DNA from: Neisseria uirgultaei
GTDB lineage: Bacteria > Pseudomonadota > Gammaproteobacteria > Burkholderiales > Neisseriaceae
DNA: 64,000 bases
Reading direction: 5' to 3'
Assembly: GCF_962719845.1 (NCBI RefSeq)
Contig: NZ_CAUIYF010000005.1
Span: forward strand, 90,675-154,674
Of this stretch, positions 42,441 to 52,259 are shown piece by piece. Each line of letters opens with the position of its first letter. Positions within the stretch are counted from its first letter, which is position 1. The translations under genes and the position numbers were made by a program. The notes beneath the pieces were generated by a model. The model was not told the DNA's origin, did no database searches, and was given only the letters and a program-made list of their open reading frames with translations.

Positions 42441-43505
42441 TCATTTGACGATTTCCGACAGCGGCCAACGCGGGCGTACATTAAATGCACCGACCTCCCT
42501 GCCCTTGCCCAGGTGCATCGCACCTGCAAAGGCAATCATGGCACCGTTGTCCGTGCAGTATGCCATCGGCGGGAAAAACACGCTGACTTTTTCGGACGGA
42601 TGTTTCGGCTTGCCTTTGGGGGTCGGGATTTGCACCGTCATGTTGCCGAAAGTTTCGCGGAGTTTGCGGTTTGCACCGACTCCGCCGGCGACCACTACGG
42701 TTCTGAACCCTGTCTGCAACAGGGCTTTTTTCACTTTTGCCTCCAACACATCTACCACCGCATCTTGAAACGCACGGCAAATATCGTTGCGGGTTTGCTC
42801 GGGTATGGTTTCCGAACCGTTTGCCTCACGCACTTTTTCAACAGCAGTCAAAACAGCGGTTTTCAAACCCGAAAAACTCATCTGCAAATCGTCGGAATGA
42901 ATCATCGGGCGTGGGAAAATAAAGGCATCGGGACTGCCCGATTTGGCAAGTTCGGAAAGCTTTGCGCCGCCCGGATACGGCAATCCGAGCAATTTTGCCG
43001 TTTTATCGAATGCCTCGCCCGCCGCATCATCGACGCTCTCGCCCAAAAGCTCGTAGTCGCCTATGCCCCTGACCGCCATAATCTGCGTATGCCCGCCCGA
43101 AACCAACAGCGCGACAAAAGGAAAGTCGGGTTTTTCCTCCGCCAACAGCGGCGACAGCAGATGTCCTTCCAAATGATGGACGGGAATGACAGGCTTGTCC
43201 AATGCCAAAGCCAGCGCGTTGGCATAGCTCGAACCCGCCAGCAGTGCGCCGCCCAAACCGGGGCCTTGGGTAAAGGCAACTGCGTCAATGTCGCCATACG
43301 ATGCGCCCGCCTGCGCCAAACAGCCTTCAGTCAACGGAACAAGGCGGCGGATATGGTCGCGGCTTGCCAATTCCGGCACGACCCCGCCGTATTCCGCGTG
43401 CATTGCCATTTGAGTGTGCAGGCAGTGCGCCAGCAATCCTCGTTCCGTATCGTAAAGTGCAACGCCGGTTTCGTCGCAAGAAGATTCGATTCCTAATACC
43501 AACAT
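42441..43505 (-). CDS. tsaD: tRNA N6-adenosine threonylcarbamoyltransferase
   Basis: A 354-residue ASKHA-fold metalloprotein that completes the t6A37 modification of ANN-decoding tRNAs. The start LVLGIESSCDETGVALYD is typical. The metal-binding histidines are in VPVHHLEGHLLSPL, and ALLVSGGHTQIM plus VAGGVGANRKLRE form the nucleotide site. The stop codon lies within the flank of the terminator shared with htrB. Its partner TsaE is encoded near 24 kb. Confidence 0.97.
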   Translation of the reverse strand: MLVLGIESSCDETGVALYDTERGLLAHCLHTQMAMHAEYGGVVPELASRDHIRRLVPLTEGCLAQAGASYGDIDAVAFTQGPGLGGALLAGSSYANALALALDKPVIPVHHLEGHLLSPLLAEEKPDFPFVALLVSGGHTQIMAVRGIGDYELLGESVDDAAGEAFDKTAKLLGLPYPGGAKLSELAKSGSPDAFIFPRPMIHSDDLQMSFSGLKTAVLTAVEKVREANGSETIPEQTRNDICRAFQDAVVDVLEAKVKKALLQTGFRTVVVAGGVGANRKLRETFGNMTVQIPTPKGKPKHPSEKVSVFFPPMAYCTDNGAMIAFAGAMHLGKGREVGAFNVRPRWPLSEIVK

Positions 43506-43577
43506 GGTCTGATGCCGTTAAAAACTGAAAAACGTATTTTAGCGGATTTCGGCACGACTGCCGTATCCCAAAAACGG

Positions 43578-43613
43578 AACATGCCGTCTGAAACCCTTCA
43601 GACGGCATGTTCT
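43578..43613. terminator. Uptake-sequence terminator after ccsA
   Basis: ACATGCCGTCTGAA pairs with TTCAGACGGCATGT, just past the ccsA stop. Confidence 0.82.
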
Positions 43614-43620
43614 GCCTGAT

Positions 43621-44808
43621 TCAAAGCGTTCCGTAAGAATGCAGCCCGCTCAAAAACATATTCACGCCGATAAAGGCAAATGCGGTTACGAACAAACCGA
43701 TAATCGCCCACCACGCCAGCACTTTGCCGCGCCAACCTGCCACCAGCCGCAAGTGCAGCCAAACGGCGTAATTGAGCCAGACGATGAACGCCCACGTCTC
43801 TTTCGGATCCCAACTCCAATAGCGTCCCCAAGCGTCCGCCGCCCACAACGCGCCCAAAATAGTGGCAATGGTAAAGAACAGAAAGCCGACGGCAATCGCC
43901 TTATACATCACCTCGTCAATCAATGCCGACGGCGGCAGCCACGATTTCCCGCCCTTCTCTTCCGTACGCAGGGAAAACAGCTCGGCAATGCCCAGCATCG
44001 CGGAAATGCAAAATGCGCCGTAACCGATAAAGTTTGCCGGAACATGTATCTTCATCCACCACGACTGCAGGGCGGGAATCAGAGGCTGGATGGTATGCGC
44101 CTCACGCGACACGCTGTACCACAACACAAATCCAACCACGACCGCCATAAAGCCGAACACGAAGCCGCCCAATTTCTGCACGGCAAATTTACCCTCGTAA
44201 TACAGATACATCAGCGCGGTAATGACCAGAAACAGGATGAAGACTTCATAAAGGTTGGACACGGGGATATGCCCTGCATCGGGACGGAGCAGATAGCTTT
44301 CGTGCCAACGTACCAGCAGACCGGTAAAGCCTGCTACGGCAGACACCCATGCAAACACGGTTCCCATACCCAACAGCGTGTTGGTCGGCACATTTTTTAC
44401 TCTTGCCAAAACCGCGCCCGAAATATAGGCAAACAAAGCGAAAAAGACGAATGCGCACTGCCACATAATCACCGATTGGCTACTGAGGAAATACCGCAAC
44501 AGGAAAATCTCTGCCGATTTGATGTCGCCTCCGTACAAACCGACGGCAGCATAAGCAAACAATATGCACAGTGGCACAAACCAGCGCATCGGTTTGAAAA
44601 ACCAACCCAAAAACACGGCAATACCGGCACTCGCCCACAACATGACCGTTTCGTAAATGTCCATATGCATACCGGAACGGGTCTGTACGAAAACCGTACC
44701 CGCAAAAACCAGCGCGGCAAACACCCAATCCCAGATATTCAAATTACGGATAAAAGACTTTCGGACCAGCAGTTCGTGTTCAGGAAGGGTTTTATAGTGT
44801 TCAGTCAT
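43621..44808 (-). CDS. ccsA: Cytochrome c maturation protein CcsA/ResC (system II)
   Basis: A 395-residue membrane protein with about eight helices that presents heme for attachment to apocytochromes. The tryptophan-rich WWD motif GRYWSWDPKETWAF lies near residue 330, and histidines in HIPVSNLYE, KIHVPANFIGYG and WLHLRLVAG fit heme ligation. Its start overlaps the end of ccsB by eight bases, so the two subunits are translated together. A cytochrome c4 substrate gene lies just upstream of ccsB. Confidence 0.94.
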   Translation of the reverse strand: MTEHYKTLPEHELLVRKSFIRNLNIWDWVFAALVFAGTVFVQTRSGMHMDIYETVMLWASAGIAVFLGWFFKPMRWFVPLCILFAYAAVGLYGGDIKSAEIFLLRYFLSSQSVIMWQCAFVFFALFAYISGAVLARVKNVPTNTLLGMGTVFAWVSAVAGFTGLLVRWHESYLLRPDAGHIPVSNLYEVFILFLVITALMYLYYEGKFAVQKLGGFVFGFMAVVVGFVLWYSVSREAHTIQPLIPALQSWWMKIHVPANFIGYGAFCISAMLGIAELFSLRTEEKGGKSWLPPSALIDEVMYKAIAVGFLFFTIATILGALWAADAWGRYWSWDPKETWAFIVWLNYAVWLHLRLVAGWRGKVLAWWAIIGLFVTAFAFIGVNMFLSGLHSYGTL

Positions 44809-46816
44809 GATTCAAGTCCTTGCCGAGCCGTTGCAGACTCTCGACATGTTTTGGAAATTCCTTCTGCAAATCCCGTTCACTGCGGGCCGAAGACATGGCA
44901 AAACGGATTTTGCCGTCTGAAAACAATACCCACGCCCGTTTTTCGCGCACATAAAACATAAATACCGTACCCAAAACCAACAATACCGAGCCGAGATAGA
45001 CCAAAAGCGCACCCGGCGAACGGGTCATCTGCAAACCTGAGGAACGCACTTCCGAAAACCCGTCAAGTTGCAGCAGCATAGGGGCGGGATATTCCGTCAG
45101 CCCCGTATAGGCATCCATACTGTGCAGCAGGAAACGGTTCCGCGCTTCATCCTGCCGCCATTCGGGTAAGCCGTACCGGCGTATGGCCTCATCCAAAGCG
45201 GCGTTCATCACGCCGTAAAGCATTTCGTAGAAATAGCCCTGCATCTTATCCTGCTGCTCTTTCGGGATATTGGACGTAATAAATTCGTCCAATCCCAAAT
45301 AGCCTTTTTGTGCAAAGATGTTCAGCGTGTTTTCCGCCGCCAGCATGAATTGTTCGCGGATTTCGGCAGGTGCGTCTTTGGTTGCGTCGGCAACCAGACG
45401 TTTGCGCCCTTCCCCATCTTTCAAAAACTCACGCAATGCCATAAAGGTGTCCGCTTTCAACTGCTTATCCAAAGGAATACGCAGCCAGCGGTATTGCTGC
45501 TGCAAGCCGCTGCGCGTGCCGGTAATCCAAAAATAATCTTTGTCCTGCAAAACCGGCAGCATATAGTTTTTATATTCGACCGCCTGCCCTGCCGCATTAC
45601 GGATGCGGTACACGATGGAAGGGCCGATATTGGTGTATTTCTTACCCTCCTGTGTAACGGCGCGGACATCGTTCAGCGTGGATTTCAAGCTTTTTTCCCG
45701 TTCCGCGCCCTCGCTCATGTCCTCCACATTCATAGAGGTAAACTGATCGAACTCAAGACGATATTTGTGTTTGCCAATTTCCAACGGAAACTGCCGCATG
45801 GATGTTGCCTTCAACACGACAGGTTCGCGCGAAGCATCACCCAAATTCCACGCCTTGAATGTCAAATCCGAACCGCCGTCGGCAAAACTCGCCTGATAAA
45901 TCGTGATGCCGTGCAAGGTCAGCGGATGATTGACCCGTATGGTCCGCTCGAGTTTCTCACCGGTTGCCTTGTCCGTTACTTCAATATCGCTGGCGAAATC
46001 ACGCGGCATACCGGTATTGTAAAAGTCGATATGAAATTTTTTCAGTTTGACTTCAAAAGGTAAGTCCTGAACCAACATCCCGTTGTCGGCATTCAGGAAA
46101 ACCACATCCGCACTTTGCCCTTCGGAAATATTGACGTTGCCCCTAAATGAGAGATTGGACGCACCCAAAATACTTTCGGGCTTGAAATCCTTGGCATAAA
46201 CCGCCTGATTGTCCGGAACAATCCGACCGGTCAGCATACCCAGTTTCAACAGCAGGTTACTGTCTATCAGCCCGCCCAGGCAAATGACAATCAAAGCAAT
46301 ATGGGCAAAGATATAGCCCCATTTGTTCATCGTGCCTTTTTTGGCGGCAATCAGAACCGACCCGTCCTCACGGCTGACGGTTTTTCCCTGAAAACCCTGC
46401 ACCTCCAGATAACGTTTGGCAACTTCGGGGGCAATTTTTACATCCAACAGCGAAGAATGGCGCATCGCCGCCAGAGATTTTTCTTTAACCTTTTCCCGAA
46501 AAGACTTCATTTCGCGCCAGAACGGCGGCACATTGCGAATCAGGCACAAACTGGTCGAGATGACCAAAAAGAGCATAATGACAACGAACCATGCCGAAGC
46601 ATAGACATCATACAGTCCCAGAAAACCAAAAATCTGCGCCCAAAACGGACCGAATTTGACCAAATAATCCGTTTGCACCTGATTTTGCTGCAAAACCGTG
46701 CCGATAACCGACGCAATACCCAACAGGCTGAGCAGGGCGACGGCAAAACGCATCGAACTGAAAAAAGCGAACCACTGACGGGGCAGGGGCGGTGTGGGTT
46801 TACGGGGTTTACTCAT
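44801..46816 (-). CDS. ccsB: Cytochrome c maturation protein CcsB/ResB (system II)
   Basis: A 671-residue membrane protein. Three N-terminal helices (SSMRFAVALLSLLGIASVIG, SAWFVVIMLFLVISTSLCLI, GYIFAHIALIVICLGGLID) precede a large periplasmic domain, and a last helix (GALLVYLGSVLLVLGTVFMF) ends in a cytoplasmic tail. The VNHPLTLHGITIYQASFADGG stretch is the ResB family core with the conserved His. With CcsA it forms the heme ligation complex. It precedes ccsA with an eight-base overlap. Confidence 0.94.
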   Translation of the reverse strand: MSKPRKPTPPLPRQWFAFFSSMRFAVALLSLLGIASVIGTVLQQNQVQTDYLVKFGPFWAQIFGFLGLYDVYASAWFVVIMLFLVISTSLCLIRNVPPFWREMKSFREKVKEKSLAAMRHSSLLDVKIAPEVAKRYLEVQGFQGKTVSREDGSVLIAAKKGTMNKWGYIFAHIALIVICLGGLIDSNLLLKLGMLTGRIVPDNQAVYAKDFKPESILGASNLSFRGNVNISEGQSADVVFLNADNGMLVQDLPFEVKLKKFHIDFYNTGMPRDFASDIEVTDKATGEKLERTIRVNHPLTLHGITIYQASFADGGSDLTFKAWNLGDASREPVVLKATSMRQFPLEIGKHKYRLEFDQFTSMNVEDMSEGAEREKSLKSTLNDVRAVTQEGKKYTNIGPSIVYRIRNAAGQAVEYKNYMLPVLQDKDYFWITGTRSGLQQQYRWLRIPLDKQLKADTFMALREFLKDGEGRKRLVADATKDAPAEIREQFMLAAENTLNIFAQKGYLGLDEFITSNIPKEQQDKMQGYFYEMLYGVMNAALDEAIRRYGLPEWRQDEARNRFLLHSMDAYTGLTEYPAPMLLQLDGFSEVRSSGLQMTRSPGALLVYLGSVLLVLGTVFMFYVREKRAWVLFSDGKIRFAMSSARSERDLQKEFPKHVESLQRLGKDLNHD

Positions 46817-46965
46817 CTTGTGTTTATTCCGCCATCAGGAATATGGGCAGGTAAAAGGCAAGGTTTGGATTCTACTGTCCCGGCACTTGTTATTTCAAGG
46901 CGGTTCGGGCCACCCGCACCAACCATAACGGGTGCGATTGAAAAAACTTATCGCAGAATTGTCTG

Positions 46966-46995
46966 AAGCCGTCTGAAAACTTTTCAGACGGCCTC
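46966..46995 (-). terminator. Uptake-sequence terminator after cytochrome c4
   Basis: GCCGTCTGAA (46968-46977) and TTCAGACGGC (46983-46992) face each other about 20 bases past the cytochrome gene stop. Confidence 0.8.
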
Positions 46996-47015
46996 TAAAA
47001 CAGACTATTGCGGAA

Positions 47016-47639
47016 TTAACGCAAACCTTGGATAAAGTTGGCAACCGCTTTCAAATCTTCTTCAGACATACGGTTTGCAATATCCGCCATAATGGCATTT
47101 TTGCGCTGACCGGACTTGTAGGCATTCATCTGTTCGACAATATATGCCTGATGCTGACCGCCCAAACGCGGATAAGCCTGAATCTCGCTTCCGCCGCCCG
47201 GCATACCCGCACCGCTCGGACCGTGGCAGGACATACACGCCGGCACTTTTTTATCGCTCAAACCGCCGCGATAGATTTTCGCACCCAATTCGGGATTTTC
47301 TTTCGGATTCGTCTCGCCCGATTTCGGCTGCTGTTTGGCATAGAACGCGGATACGTTCAAAATATCCTGATCGCTCAAATTCATTACCATCGGTTTCATC
47401 ACAGCTGCCGAACCGTGGGTGCGTTTGCCGTCACGGATGCCGATGGTTTGATGATAGATGTAAGCAGTATGCTGTGCCGCCAAACGCGGATACATCGCAA
47501 TGCCGCTGTTACCGTCTGCTGCATGGCAAGCCGCACAAACCGTTGCGGCAACCTGTTTGCCTTTTTCCACGTCCGCTTTGGGAGATGCGGAAACCGCACC
47601 GGCAGCCAAAACAAAGGCCAATAAAGTCAATCGTTTCAT
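47016..47639 (-). CDS. Diheme cytochrome c4
   Basis: A 207-residue periplasmic electron carrier. The signal peptide ends at AVSA near residue 18. Two heme-binding motifs are present, CAACH at residues 35-39 and CMSCH at 135-139, each followed by a methionine ligand region (MKPMVMNLS, and MADIANRMS). Cytochrome c4 passes electrons from the bc1 complex to terminal oxidases such as cbb3 and to the nitrite reductase AniA. It lies upstream of ccsB-ccsA, which mature it, and is divergent from engB. Confidence 0.93.
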   Translation of the reverse strand: MKRLTLLAFVLAAGAVSASPKADVEKGKQVAATVCAACHAADGNSGIAMYPRLAAQHTAYIYHQTIGIRDGKRTHGSAAVMKPMVMNLSDQDILNVSAFYAKQQPKSGETNPKENPELGAKIYRGGLSDKKVPACMSCHGPSGAGMPGGGSEIQAYPRLGGQHQAYIVEQMNAYKSGQRKNAIMADIANRMSEEDLKAVANFIQGLR

Positions 47640-47844
47640 GGAGTGCTCCTGATTACAGCATTGGATAACGCAACAATGCTCTTTTTATATTCAAATACGG
47701 GATTTTTGACCCGATTAAAACCGATGATTCTGCAAACGTGATATTCTATACTAAATTTACATTAAATTACTACTGTGTTTCACATAAAACCAACCGCATA
47801 TTTTGCTGTCGGACAAACGGCGGCGGAAAAACAAGGATATGCCC

Positions 47845-48474
47845 ATGAACCTTTTTCAAAACGCCAAATTCTTCACGACGGTAAACCATCTCAAAGACCT
47901 GCCGGACACATCGCTCGAAATTGCCTTTGTCGGCAGGAGCAATGCCGGAAAATCCAGTGCCATCAATACCCTGACCAACCATGTCCGTCTTGCCTACGTT
48001 TCAAAAACACCGGGACGGACGCAGCATATCAACTTTTTCGAGCTGCAAAACGGCAATTTTATGGTCGATTTGCCCGGCTACGGTTATGCCCAAGTCCCCG
48101 AAGCGGTACGCGCACATTGGGTCAATCTGCTCGGCGACTACCTCCGCCATCGGAAACAGCTTATCGGTCTGATTCTGATTATGGATGCCCGCCATCCTTT
48201 AAAAGAACTCGACATCCGTATGCTGGACTTTTTCCACACGACCGGCAGACCGGTTCACATCCTTCTGTCAAAAGCCGACAAATTATCCAAAAACGAACAG
48301 ATAAAAACCCTGTCCCAAGTCAAAAAACTGCTCAAACCTTATTCCGACAGGCAAAACATCAGCGTACAGCTGTTTTCCAGCCTGAAAAAACAAGGTATTG
48401 ACGAGACCAACCGAACTGTCGGAAGCTGGTTTGACGCAGCAGATGCCGCCGCTTCCTCTCCAGAGGAAAACTGA
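47845..48474 (+). CDS. engB: Ribosome-biogenesis GTPase EngB/YsxC
   Basis: A 209-residue GTPase needed for large-subunit assembly. G1 is GRSNAGKSS at residues 30-38, the switch region is KTPGRTQHINF, G3 is DLPGYGYA, and G4 is SKADKL. The ATG at 47845 has AAGGA seven bases upstream; the ATG at 47839 is too close to it. The C terminus has a short Ala/Ser tail. An uptake-sequence hairpin follows. Confidence 0.95.
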   Translation: MNLFQNAKFFTTVNHLKDLPDTSLEIAFVGRSNAGKSSAINTLTNHVRLAYVSKTPGRTQHINFFELQNGNFMVDLPGYGYAQVPEAVRAHWVNLLGDYLRHRKQLIGLILIMDARHPLKELDIRMLDFFHTTGRPVHILLSKADKLSKNEQIKTLSQVKKLLKPYSDRQNISVQLFSSLKKQGIDETNRTVGSWFDAADAAASSPEEN

Positions 48475-48549
48475 CCCCAATTATACGGAAACCGTATTTC
48501 CCCCACTTGACCGACCGCAAACATTTAAAAAATTGCCACTGCCAAATCT

Positions 48550-48585
48550 AAAATGCCGTCTGAAAGACTTTTCAGACGGCATTTT
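48550..48585. terminator. Bidirectional uptake-sequence terminator between engB and ponA
   Basis: AAAATGCCGTCTGAAA and TTTCAGACGGCATTTT form a 16-base stem with a four-base loop. Confidence 0.9.
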
Positions 48586-48594
48586 GCGGAGTCT

Positions 48595-50991
48595 TTAAAA
48601 CAGAGAATCCAACTGCTGCTGTTTGGAATCCGTATTGCTCGGAAGCACCGGCGTTTCCTGTACGTCCTGACGCGTTTCGTCAGACCTTCCCTGCTGTTCT
48701 TTTTCTACTGCCGCTTCATCATCTTCTTTTGCCCGTCGGGAAGGTTGCGGCGCAATACCGCTGTTGTCCAGCATCAAGCCTGGATCGGTTACCATACGTT
48801 CTTTCATATAGTATTCGCCATTGCTGCTGACCACACCTTCAGGCATTTTCATCCCTTTGCCCTGCTTTCCTTTCAACGCAAAACGCATATAGTCCACCCA
48901 AACCGGCACTGCAATCGTACCGCCGTAGCCGGCACGCCCCATACTCTTAGGTTTGTCGAAGCCGATATATACGGCAGTAACCACATCGGGATTAAACCCG
49001 ACAAACCACGCATCCTTATTGTCATTGGTCGTACCCGTTTTACCGGCAATATCCGTTCTTCCCAACGCAGCTGCCCCCCTTGCCGTACCGACACGGATCA
49101 CATCCTGCATAATCTTATACATAATATAGGCATTGCGCGGATCGATTGCCTGAGGCGCATTTTGCCCGGCCACCAAAGGTTGCATTTGGGCACGCAACCT
49201 GCCGTCTCTGTCATAAATCTTATCGATCACGTGCGAAGAAACCCTATATCCGCCGTTCGCAAATACGCTATATGCCTCCGCTATCCTCAACGGCGTCGTC
49301 TCGCCCGTACCTAAAGCCATAGACAGGCTGACAGGCAGCTCGGACGGTCTGAAGCCGAAACGCCGGATATACTGTTGCGCGTAACCGACACCGATAGACA
49401 TCAAAATACGGATGGAAACCATATTCTTGGAAGCTGTCAGAGCCTGCCTTAAAGTGATATATCCCGAATATCTGCCGTCTGAATTTTTAGGTGTCCAAAC
49501 CGAACCGTTCGGCCCTTTCCCCGGCAGGGAAATCGGCGCATCGTTAACCATTGTGGACGCGGTCATACCCTTAGATAATGCCGCCGAATAGACAAACGGC
49601 TTAAAGGTCGAACCCGGCTGCCGCATTGCCTGAACGGCACGGTTGAATGTTTTGCTGTGAAAATCATAACCGCCGACCAGCGCGCGCACCGCCCCGGTTT
49701 TCGCATCCAGCGAAACCAAAGCACCTTGCAGGAGCGGCTCTTGAACCACCGCCCAACGCCCGCCATTGTTTTTGACACGGATGACCGCGCCCCTGCGGAT
49801 ACGGTCCTCACCCATTTTCTCATTATCGACCGCGCGGGCCGCAAAACCCAAGGCACGCCTGTCAAGCGTAACCCGCCTGCCGCCGGGAAGCTGTATGACG
49901 ACATTTTTCTTTTTAGTAACATCCAACACAACGGCGGGAATCATTTTATCGACGGTATAGAGTCCCGACAGATACTGGCTGACAGTCTCCTCGACATCTT
50001 CACTCTTACTCAAATCGATATAGTTTTCCGCACCGCGGTAGCTGCTGCCGCGATCGAAATTCCGTAGAGCCTTGCGCAATGCCTCAGTTGCCACCTTCTG
50101 ATGATCGGTGCGGACCGTGGTATAAACCTTAAAACCCTGCGTATAGGCATCTTCACCATATTTCTCATACAGTTCCTGACGCACCATTTCCGCCACATAT
50201 AAAGCACTCTGATCGATTTTCTGAACAAACCGCTCGTAATGCAGCTCCTCATTTAACGCCTGATCGCGCTGTTGCACGGTAATCATCTTCTCCTCGAGCA
50301 TATTGTTCAAAATATACTTCTGGCGCAACTTGGCACGTTCCGGATTAACAATCGGATTATAGGCGGACGGAGCCTTGGGCAGTCCCGCAAGCATGGCGGC
50401 TTCCGCCAAAGTCAAATCTTGGACATTCTTATTGAAATAGATTTGCGCGGCAGATGCAAAACCATAGGCGCGCTGACCGAGGTAAATCTGATTGAAATAC
50501 AACTCGAGGATTTTGTCTTTGCTTAAAGACTGCTCGATCTTATAGGCAAGCAACGCCTCATTGAATTTGCGTGTGAACGTTTTTTCACTGCTCAAATAAA
50601 AATTTTTCGCCACCTGCTGTGTAATCGTACTCGCACCCGACTGCACGCTGCCGGACACGACATTGCCGACGGCAGCGCGGGCAACACCCCAAACATCCAC
50701 CCCCCAATGCCGGTAAAAGCGTTTGTCCTCGGCGGCGATAACCGCATTCCGCAACACCTCGGGGAAATCGCCGATTTTTGTAAATTCGCGCCGCTGCTCC
50801 CCATACATACCGATGACTTCTCCATCCGCCGAATAAATAGTCAACGGCATTTTAGGCTGGTAATGCTGCAAAGAATCCAAAGACGGCAGTTTCGGATACG
50901 TTACCAAAATAGCAATGGCAACCAGCCCCACTCCAAATACACATAATCCCAAAACCAAACCAAAACAGGTAGTTATAATCTTTTTAATCAT
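48595..50991 (-). CDS. ponA: Penicillin-binding protein 1 (class A transglycosylase / transpeptidase)
   Basis: A 798-residue inner-membrane enzyme that polymerises and cross-links peptidoglycan. One N-terminal helix (FGLVLGLCVFGVGLVAIAIL) is followed by the GT51 domain (VIAAEDKRFYRHWGVD, STITQQVAKNFYL) and the transpeptidase with STFK (Ser461), SKN and KTGTTNDNKDAWFVGF. Counting back from Ser461, residue 421 is Leu, the wild-type state; Pro at this position is the known gonococcal ponA1 change. The gene is divergent from pilMNOPQ across 150 bases, the conserved arrangement in Neisseria. Confidence 0.96.
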   Translation of the reverse strand: MIKKIITTCFGLVLGLCVFGVGLVAIAILVTYPKLPSLDSLQHYQPKMPLTIYSADGEVIGMYGEQRREFTKIGDFPEVLRNAVIAAEDKRFYRHWGVDVWGVARAAVGNVVSGSVQSGASTITQQVAKNFYLSSEKTFTRKFNEALLAYKIEQSLSKDKILELYFNQIYLGQRAYGFASAAQIYFNKNVQDLTLAEAAMLAGLPKAPSAYNPIVNPERAKLRQKYILNNMLEEKMITVQQRDQALNEELHYERFVQKIDQSALYVAEMVRQELYEKYGEDAYTQGFKVYTTVRTDHQKVATEALRKALRNFDRGSSYRGAENYIDLSKSEDVEETVSQYLSGLYTVDKMIPAVVLDVTKKKNVVIQLPGGRRVTLDRRALGFAARAVDNEKMGEDRIRRGAVIRVKNNGGRWAVVQEPLLQGALVSLDAKTGAVRALVGGYDFHSKTFNRAVQAMRQPGSTFKPFVYSAALSKGMTASTMVNDAPISLPGKGPNGSVWTPKNSDGRYSGYITLRQALTASKNMVSIRILMSIGVGYAQQYIRRFGFRPSELPVSLSMALGTGETTPLRIAEAYSVFANGGYRVSSHVIDKIYDRDGRLRAQMQPLVAGQNAPQAIDPRNAYIMYKIMQDVIRVGTARGAAALGRTDIAGKTGTTNDNKDAWFVGFNPDVVTAVYIGFDKPKSMGRAGYGGTIAVPVWVDYMRFALKGKQGKGMKMPEGVVSSNGEYYMKERMVTDPGLMLDNSGIAPQPSRRAKEDDEAAVEKEQQGRSDETRQDVQETPVLPSNTDSKQQQLDSLF

Positions 50992-51141
50992 AGCTGAATG
51001 ATAATTTACCATTATCGGTATTAAATAAAGTAAAATAGCAGCCGATTTCTACAAAGCACAGTTTCAACGTGTAAAAAACAAGAAATCCATTACGGATACC
51101 GAAACGGTTACTCACTGTACAAATAAAGTAGGAACTTCATC
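50992..51141. promoter_or_regulatory. Divergent ponA / pilM promoter region
   Basis: The 150-base AT-rich gap must hold both promoters. TAGGAAC lies as ribosome site ten bases before pilM. I could not assign both -10 and -35 pairs with confidence. Confidence 0.45.
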
Positions 51142-52257
51142 ATGCGCTTGTTTAACAGCTTGAAAAACCCTAAAAAAACAGATGCCAAGCCCCAAAAGAA
51201 ATCCTCAGGGCTCAATAACCGCACGGCAATCGGCGTCGACATCGACCAACATTCCATCAAAATGGTCCAATTGTCAGGACGTAGTTTAAACCAAATCCAA
51301 TTGGAAAAATACATTATTGTCAAACTGCCGAAAAATATTGTCCAAGGCAACAAAGTTCAAAATTACGATCAACTTGTTACATATTTGCAACAAGCCTATG
51401 CCGAACTGGGTGCTTCATGCAAAAACATCATCGCATCCGTCCCACAAAATCTGACAACCATCGAACAATTGACCTACACCGCCAAAGATGCGGAATTGGA
51501 TCTGCAGGGGTTCGTGGAGTCCTCCATCTCCGAAGTCAGCTCGATATCGCTCGAAGAAGCCAATTACGACTATCAGGTCTTGTCCCAATCGGCCGCCGGC
51601 GAAGCTGTTTTGGCCGTCGCATCGAGAAAGGATGAAATCGAACCCCTGATTGACGCATTCAACGCCGCCGGTATGAAATTATCCGCGCTTGATGTGGACA
51701 TTTTCGGGCAATACAACGCCTACGCGCTGTGGATAAACCATTTCGCCCCCGAACTTGCAGCCGAAAAAGTCGCCATTTTCGGCGTATATGCCGCACAAAC
51801 CTACGCCTTGGTCATCCAAGACGGAAAAATCCTATACAAACAGGAAACCTCCGTCAGCGAAGAACAGCTCAACCAACTCATCCAGCGCACCTATCAGGTG
51901 ACAGAAGAAAAAGCGGAAGAAATCATCAACTCCCCGCAAAAACCTTCCGATTACCAAGAAAGAGTGGCAGACCATTTCAACCAGCAGATTACCCAAGAAA
52001 TACAAAGGGTTTTACAGTTTTATTACACCACGCAGACCGCAGACGATATGACCGACATCAAGCATATCCTGCTGACGGGGGAGGCGGTGCGCCAGGAAGG
52101 CATCGCCCAAACCGTCGCCTCTCAAACCAATGCGGATGTACAATGCGTCCATCCCGCGCGTTATTTTGCGGACAACCTCAAAACAGACGAACAACAATTC
52201 GAACTTGATGCGCCGACACTGACCAGGGCGTTCGGTTTGGCGGTACGGGGATTATAA
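51142..52257 (+). CDS. pilM: Type IV pilus assembly protein PilM
   Basis: A 371-residue cytoplasmic, actin-like (FtsA fold) protein of the inner-membrane pilus platform. The PilM signature is near residue 33 (TAIGVDIDQHSIKMVQLSG), with ALDVDIFGQYNA and HILLTGEAVRQEG as the other nucleotide-site blocks. It binds the N-terminal INLLPYRE tail of PilN, encoded next, two bases after the pilM stop. Confidence 0.96.
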   Translation: MRLFNSLKNPKKTDAKPQKKSSGLNNRTAIGVDIDQHSIKMVQLSGRSLNQIQLEKYIIVKLPKNIVQGNKVQNYDQLVTYLQQAYAELGASCKNIIASVPQNLTTIEQLTYTAKDAELDLQGFVESSISEVSSISLEEANYDYQVLSQSAAGEAVLAVASRKDEIEPLIDAFNAAGMKLSALDVDIFGQYNAYALWINHFAPELAAEKVAIFGVYAAQTYALVIQDGKILYKQETSVSEEQLNQLIQRTYQVTEEKAEEIINSPQKPSDYQERVADHFNQQITQEIQRVLQFYYTTQTADDMTDIKHILLTGEAVRQEGIAQTVASQTNADVQCVHPARYFADNLKTDEQQFELDAPTLTRAFGLAVRGL

Positions 52258-52259
52258 TT